64,000 nt of DNA from a virus. Below, one piece after another: positions 60,115 through 64,000 of the stretch (its first letter is position 1; each line of letters opens with the position of its first letter). The notes under the pieces were generated by a model, which worked only from the letters and a program-made list of their open reading frames with translations, made no database searches and had not been told where the DNA came from. Position numbers and translations under genes: made by a program. The stretch spans positions 18,574-82,573 of the IMG/VR virus record IMGVR_UViG_3300012924_000007; one strand, written 5' to 3'.

Positions 60115-62373
60115 TTAACTAACTGGAGAAATAGTATATGTAATGTGTACAGGAATTACTACTCTATTTACACTACTAACGCTTATGTTTGAAGTGGTTG
60201 TGCCTTTATATACCAAAATTGTTCCGGCTGGGGTTATCGTGACGCTCAAAAATGATATTGTCTGTGTGCCTGTTAATGAAGAACCACTTAAACAATAATC
60301 ATTCCCAACGACTAATTGACAAGCACTGAAATTAATATAATTTTGTGGACGAAATCCTACAGGAACAGTTGCAATTGCTTGTCTGCTGTTATCTGCGAAG
60401 TTACTTGTATTATTTATTATCAATGAGGCCTCAATTGTAACAATTGAACTGTTATTAGAAGTAACTGCATACACTCGATTAATAGGATCTGGGCTAACAC
60501 ACGTACTTGAGTTATTATCCCAAGATGTTAAAAATCCCCAATTTGTTCCCGCACTCAATACTCCAGTAATAAATGATGTTGGACTACTCGTTTGCCATGT
60601 CCAATTACCTGCGGTATCTGTACCTGTGGGAACTTTTGATATTCCTGGAGTGCCGTTTGCTGCGAAAGTAGCATTCCCTCTAATCGTAGCTGTACCATTT
60701 ACATCGAGTAAGGTTGCTGGAGAATTAGTACCAATACCAAATTTATTAATAATAAAACTATCACTTAGAGGATCTATTCTTATTTTCTCTGTAACAGTAT
60801 TATCGAACGATCTAAGTAATACTCTATTTGTAGTAGTACCTGCATTTACAAATTCCCAATAACCATATGCTGGTTCTCCTGCTCTAAACTGAATAGCTGT
60901 TACGCCGTTTCCGGCTCCAACTCTACTTGTTCCATTAACATTTAATGCTGTAGTGGAAATATCAGTCGCTCCATTTATATTAACTCTTCCCTTTAAATCA
61001 AATCTTTCTCCTCCTATCCCCATTGTAGAAGCAACCCCTGCTCCTGAACTTCCCCAAGTAGAACTTGTACCAACCATATTTAGTATAGAGGGTGAAGTGT
61101 AATTACCAAATATTCTATTATTTGAATAATTATTTCCACCTGGAGGGAATCCTGCTGTACTCTTCTCTTCTATTGCATACCCTTTATTACTTCTAGCAAA
61201 TTGCATGTAAAAGGAGTTCCCAGTGGCTGTAATTTGACCGGGAGAAAACGAATTACCTTGTACTGTAATATCAGAGAAGAAGTTATTAGCTCTATTATTG
61301 TTAAGGAAAGTATTTGCAGATATAGAAATCAGAGTTCCGTCAGTTATATGAATAGCACCTTTTGCAATATTCCAAAATGTATTTCCTGTTATTGTATGAT
61401 TGGTACTACCATTTACAACTACTCCATATCCAGTTGTAATAGTATCATAACTACCATCAAAAAAACAATCAACTATTCTACAGTTTGCCGTATTACTACC
61501 TAGCAATACACCATCATGAGTACTATTGGGAACTATATCACAATTTGTAACTGAAACATTTCCAGTTTGTATATCTACAGTCGGTGTCCCTATTGCATAC
61601 CCCCATATATAAGAAGAACTAATTTTTGAATCACTTGTTTCCATTCTTACAGAACCACCTTCTATAATACAATTTTCAACTGTATTTACAAAAGATGTTA
61701 CAGTCCCGGTCTTTTCAAATCGTATACCTCCTCTATTGACAGTGTTGTAAATAGTATTTGGGAAAGCAGTTGTGAACCATACTTTATTGACAGAACAATA
61801 AGTCGGATCAACAAAATGAATATGATAGCTTGTACATCCGGCAGTAGCAGTTACGGGAAAAGTATTTTGTAACCTTAAATTTTCTATTTTAACACTCTGT
61901 AAGAACTGAAAAGATATTGGGGTGTTTTTAAATATGGGGATATCTAAAGCCGTTCTTATGAGTGTATTCCAAGATTCGCCTGTTACATTGTATCCACTAA
62001 ATAGGTTTAGAGTACGTATAATCTGATAAACTCCATTGGGTACAAAAACACTCCTTTGCACTGCAATTGCTTTTTCAAACCCTGTTGTATCCATTTCTCC
62101 ATTTGTACCATTCGATACTGCTCCAAACCACCTTACATTGAGTGCAGCACCGTGATATATCCTTTTCCATCTACCAGTTGAAAGACCAGTTACCTGGATA
62201 ATTGTACCGGCATTGTCTGACTGAGTTGAAACATCATCCCAATAAAACTCACCTCCACCGCCATCTCCTGGTGTGTTATAACCTAATACATTTATATTTG
62301 CACTGGGGGAACCCTTCTGCAACTTTATTTCTGCTATAGTGTCGAATGTTCTTATTGAACCGTTATATGCCAT
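60115..62373 (-). CDS. Tailspike with right-handed beta-helix (752 aa)
   Basis: The N-terminus has GYNTPGDGGGGEFYWDD, the same cap as the neighbours. Residues about 150-380 show repeating short strands with NCxxxG and NTFxxN turns (VSVTNCDIVPN, HTITGNTFWN), strongly suggesting a parallel beta-helix used to bind or degrade glycans. The C-terminal region (FGIGTNSPATLLDVNG) and the peptide with a shared 43-base DNA stretch link it to the other fibres. The last 130 residues form a beta-sandwich-like receptor or trimer tip. Confidence 0.75.
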   Translation of the reverse strand: MAYNGSIRTFDTIAEIKLQKGSPSANINVLGYNTPGDGGGGEFYWDDVSTQSDNAGTIIQVTGLSTGRWKRIYHGAALNVRWFGAVSNGTNGEMDTTGFEKAIAVQRSVFVPNGVYQIIRTLNLFSGYNVTGESWNTLIRTALDIPIFKNTPISFQFLQSVKIENLRLQNTFPVTATAGCTSYHIHFVDPTYCSVNKVWFTTAFPNTIYNTVNRGGIRFEKTGTVTSFVNTVENCIIEGGSVRMETSDSKISSSYIWGYAIGTPTVDIQTGNVSVTNCDIVPNSTHDGVLLGSNTANCRIVDCFFDGSYDTITTGYGVVVNGSTNHTITGNTFWNIAKGAIHITDGTLISISANTFLNNNRANNFFSDITVQGNSFSPGQITATGNSFYMQFARSNKGYAIEEKSTAGFPPGGNNYSNNRIFGNYTSPSILNMVGTSSTWGSSGAGVASTMGIGGERFDLKGRVNINGATDISTTALNVNGTSRVGAGNGVTAIQFRAGEPAYGYWEFVNAGTTTNRVLLRSFDNTVTEKIRIDPLSDSFIINKFGIGTNSPATLLDVNGTATIRGNATFAANGTPGISKVPTGTDTAGNWTWQTSSPTSFITGVLSAGTNWGFLTSWDNNSSTCVSPDPINRVYAVTSNNSSIVTIEASLIINNTSNFADNSRQAIATVPVGFRPQNYINFSACQLVVGNDYCLSGSSLTGTQTISFLSVTITPAGTILVYKGTTTSNISVSSVNRVVIPVHITYTISPVS
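60588..60630. repeat. 43-bp exact repeat shared by two tail-fibre genes (copy 2)
   Basis: Same 43 bases as 29438-29480, about 31 kb away, within the 752-residue spike gene. A possible homology block for fibre gene recombination. Confidence 0.85.
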
Positions 62374-62379
62374 AGTTTC

Positions 62380-63999
62380 TTATAATCTAGCTGCCCATTT
62401 TAATATACCATTGCTTGATCCTGTAGTAGGTCCAATATCATAATAGACTCTTATTACATCGTTGGTTCCATTATTCAATGCTTGGATGTAGGAAATACCC
62501 CTAGCATCCGGAGATGCTGCTTGTACATTTATATATGAAGGTGTGCCTGTTAATGTATGAATAATATCAAAAGTTAAAGTAGTCCCAGTACCAGAGAAAG
62601 TAAATGATCCGGTTTTCAATCCACCATCTATAGGAATGGTTATATCTCCAGCATTACCATTCACTGTTGTTACACCAGTGTTAGTAATTGTCCAAGATCT
62701 GTTAGCAGAAAGGTCTTGTGTACCTGTAGGACTTACTGATATTCCTGTACTAGCTATTATTGAGATTGTACGTGTAGGTAATACATAAGTAGTATTACTC
62801 GCAGAAGTAACTACCCCTTTACTATTTACTGTTAGTGTGTTATAAGAGCCTCCTGTAACACCAGAATCTGGTAAGTCATTGTTTAAGATTCCCCTGAACG
62901 TTGGTGTACCCGATGATCCGTTAGGTGATGCAAAAAATAAGTTTGCACTCTGACTTGCTAGTGTGCCTGTTAATGTACCGGAAGTTGTAACAGGACTACC
63001 ACTTACTGTAAAAATACTTGGAAGTGCTAAACCTACGGAGGTTACAGTACCTGTACCAGAAGCAGTTGCAGTCAATATCCCAGTTGAACTGTCTAAAGAC
63101 AAACCACTACCTAAAGTAATTTCCTGAGCATCTCCATTTGTAGCAGCATACCTTCCCAATAACCTACTGGCAGTTACATCTTGAATCTTTGCATACGTTA
63201 CTGCATTATTTGCAATAGTAGTGGTAATTGCTGTGGTTCCACTTCCTGTAACATCACCTGATAAAGTGATTGTTTGATTAGACGTAAGATAGGTAGGAGT
63301 GAAATACTCAAGTGCTGTTGCACCAGAATTTACTCTAATTAACTGTAATGCTGTACCTAAAGCAGATAAACCCGTACCTCCTCTTGCAATAGGGAGTGTG
63401 CCGGTTGTAATCTTAGAGGTATCCAGAGAAGGGATATCTGTAGTAGTTAATGCCCTGAAAGTTGGAGTGGCTGCTGATCCAGAAGATGGGCCAGCAAAAA
63501 TAAGATTTGCGTTTTGAGTAGTTAAACTTACCCCTATAGTCCCTGAAAGATTGGTAATTGGAGAACTGGAGACAGAGAAGATAGAAGGCATTGTTACCCC
63601 TATCGAAGTCGTGAAAGGAATCCAGTTGCTTCCATCATACAATAATATCTGATTTGATGTAGGAGCAGTAGAGGATACAGTTACCCCTCTTATTTGAGCT
63701 GCATTCCATAGAGCCGTAGTAGTCTGAGCTGAAAACTGACTACCAGTTAAAGTTAACCCTGTACCAGCTGTGTATGAATTTGCACCTGCATACTGAATAA
63801 ACAATAACGCAGTGGTCCCAATAGTATATGGTTCAGGAGAAGATAAGGACCATCCAGTTTTAGCATTCAGTGTCCCCTCTTGTACAAATATTTGAGAACC
63901 TTGAGATACTTCATCAGCAGTCGCTTGATCAAAATCTGTAGCTCTAGTCCAAGCTCCACCACTATTGTATATGTAAATACCATTCTCTGCACCAGCAGT
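62380..63999 (-). CDS. Tail fibre protein, 5' truncated at the window edge
   Basis: The frame stays open to the window's right edge (residues such as AENGIYIYNSGG precede the internal TTG near 63804), so the true start is outside. The visible 539 residues are Thr/Ser/Gly-rich fibre sequence, with TVSGSPVTTSGTLTG and FASPNGSSG closely matching parts of the 936-residue fibre. The C-terminal 100 residues (NGTNDVIRVYYDIGPTTGSS) form a likely beta-sandwich tip. Probably the first tail fibre gene of a cluster with the two spikes. Confidence 0.75.
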   Translation of the reverse strand, partial: TAGAENGIYIYNSGGAWTRATDFDQATADEVSQGSQIFVQEGTLNAKTGWSLSSPEPYTIGTTALLFIQYAGANSYTAGTGLTLTGSQFSAQTTTALWNAAQIRGVTVSSTAPTSNQILLYDGSNWIPFTTSIGVTMPSIFSVSSSPITNLSGTIGVSLTTQNANLIFAGPSSGSAATPTFRALTTTDIPSLDTSKITTGTLPIARGGTGLSALGTALQLIRVNSGATALEYFTPTYLTSNQTITLSGDVTGSGTTAITTTIANNAVTYAKIQDVTASRLLGRYAATNGDAQEITLGSGLSLDSSTGILTATASGTGTVTSVGLALPSIFTVSGSPVTTSGTLTGTLASQSANLFFASPNGSSGTPTFRGILNNDLPDSGVTGGSYNTLTVNSKGVVTSASNTTYVLPTRTISIIASTGISVSPTGTQDLSANRSWTITNTGVTTVNGNAGDITIPIDGGLKTGSFTFSGTGTTLTFDIIHTLTGTPSYINVQAASPDARGISYIQALNNGTNDVIRVYYDIGPTTGSSNGILKWAARL

Positions 64000-64000
64000 C

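Noticed and set aside
63799-63804. A complete fibre gene starting at a TTG near 63804
   Set aside because: The frame continues without a stop to the right edge with fibre-like sequence, so the gene is truncated by the window.
1-64000. Reassigned TAG stop codon, as in some crAss-like phages
   Set aside because: Several genes end plausibly at TAG (for example after the DLPF tail at 10436), large genes are intact under the standard code, and neither tRNA has a CTA anticodon.
1-64000. CRISPR array or diversity-generating retroelement
   Set aside because: I saw no regularly spaced direct repeats and no reverse transcriptase; the fibre repeats are protein-level repeats.

Overview
The window looks like part of the genome of a tailed double-stranded DNA phage that infects a Bacteroidota host. 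It has a dense early/replication gene block, a virion block on the other strand, two phage tRNAs and no host genes. The host call rests mainly on the promoters. Seven intergenic sites carry the Bacteroidota form of -7 box (TAnnTTTG or a one-base variant), and six of them have TTG 19 or 20 bases upstream. Most starts lack a clear Shine-Dalgarno. The virion gene order resembles crAss-like (Crassvirales) podoviruses: metallophosphoesterase, small tail/ring proteins, a 1556-residue muzzle-like protein, then very large internal proteins. That placement is an inference from order, size and motifs. Terminase, portal, major capsid and RNA polymerase genes are not in this window.

Layout. Positions 1-24470 are on the + strand. 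They start inside a DnaB-type helicase, followed by many small early genes, an SF2 helicase, a NUMOD4/HNH endonuclease, a lipoprotein, an AEP-like protein and a macro-domain protein. Promoter P8.9 drives an ERF annealing protein and an SSB-like protein; a terminator follows at 10462. Next come a Rieske-motif protein, a DnaG/TOPRIM primase, small genes and a uracil-DNA glycosylase homologue. P13.7 starts a long overlapping operon (two PD-(D/E)XK nucleases, an AAA+ ATPase, an NMAD1-like protein, a membrane protein and a DnaA domain IV-like protein) that ends at a terminator near 20075. P20.1 starts the recA operon: recA, four related small genes, dUTPase, a nucleotidyltransferase-like protein, tRNA-Gln, tRNA-Trp and an HNH/NinG-like protein. 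A hairpin at 24475-24493 separates the two converging blocks.

Positions 24520-64000 are on the - strand, read right to left. They hold a 5'-truncated tail fibre and two tailspike-like genes. P57.1 then drives the metallophosphoesterase, tail/ring proteins, the muzzle-like protein, a double zinc-metallopeptidase protein and a transglycosylase protein. P44.6 drives an 895-residue and a 3031-residue virion protein. P32.7 drives two glycosyltransferases, a 936-residue repetitive fibre, a small fibre, a methyltransferase, a third glycosyltransferase and small lysis-type membrane proteins. P24.8 drives the last gene.

Functionally, the + block copies, recombines and repairs phage DNA and adjusts nucleotide pools. 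The - block builds the tail, the enzymes and proteins delivered with the DNA, the receptor-binding fibres and probably glycan or methyl decoration. The most notable features are a shared promoter architecture with an AAACTAAT box and matching inverted copies, several enzymes with changed key catalytic residues (UDG, dUTPase, RecA P-loop), and a virion protein with two tandem HELGH metallopeptidase domains.
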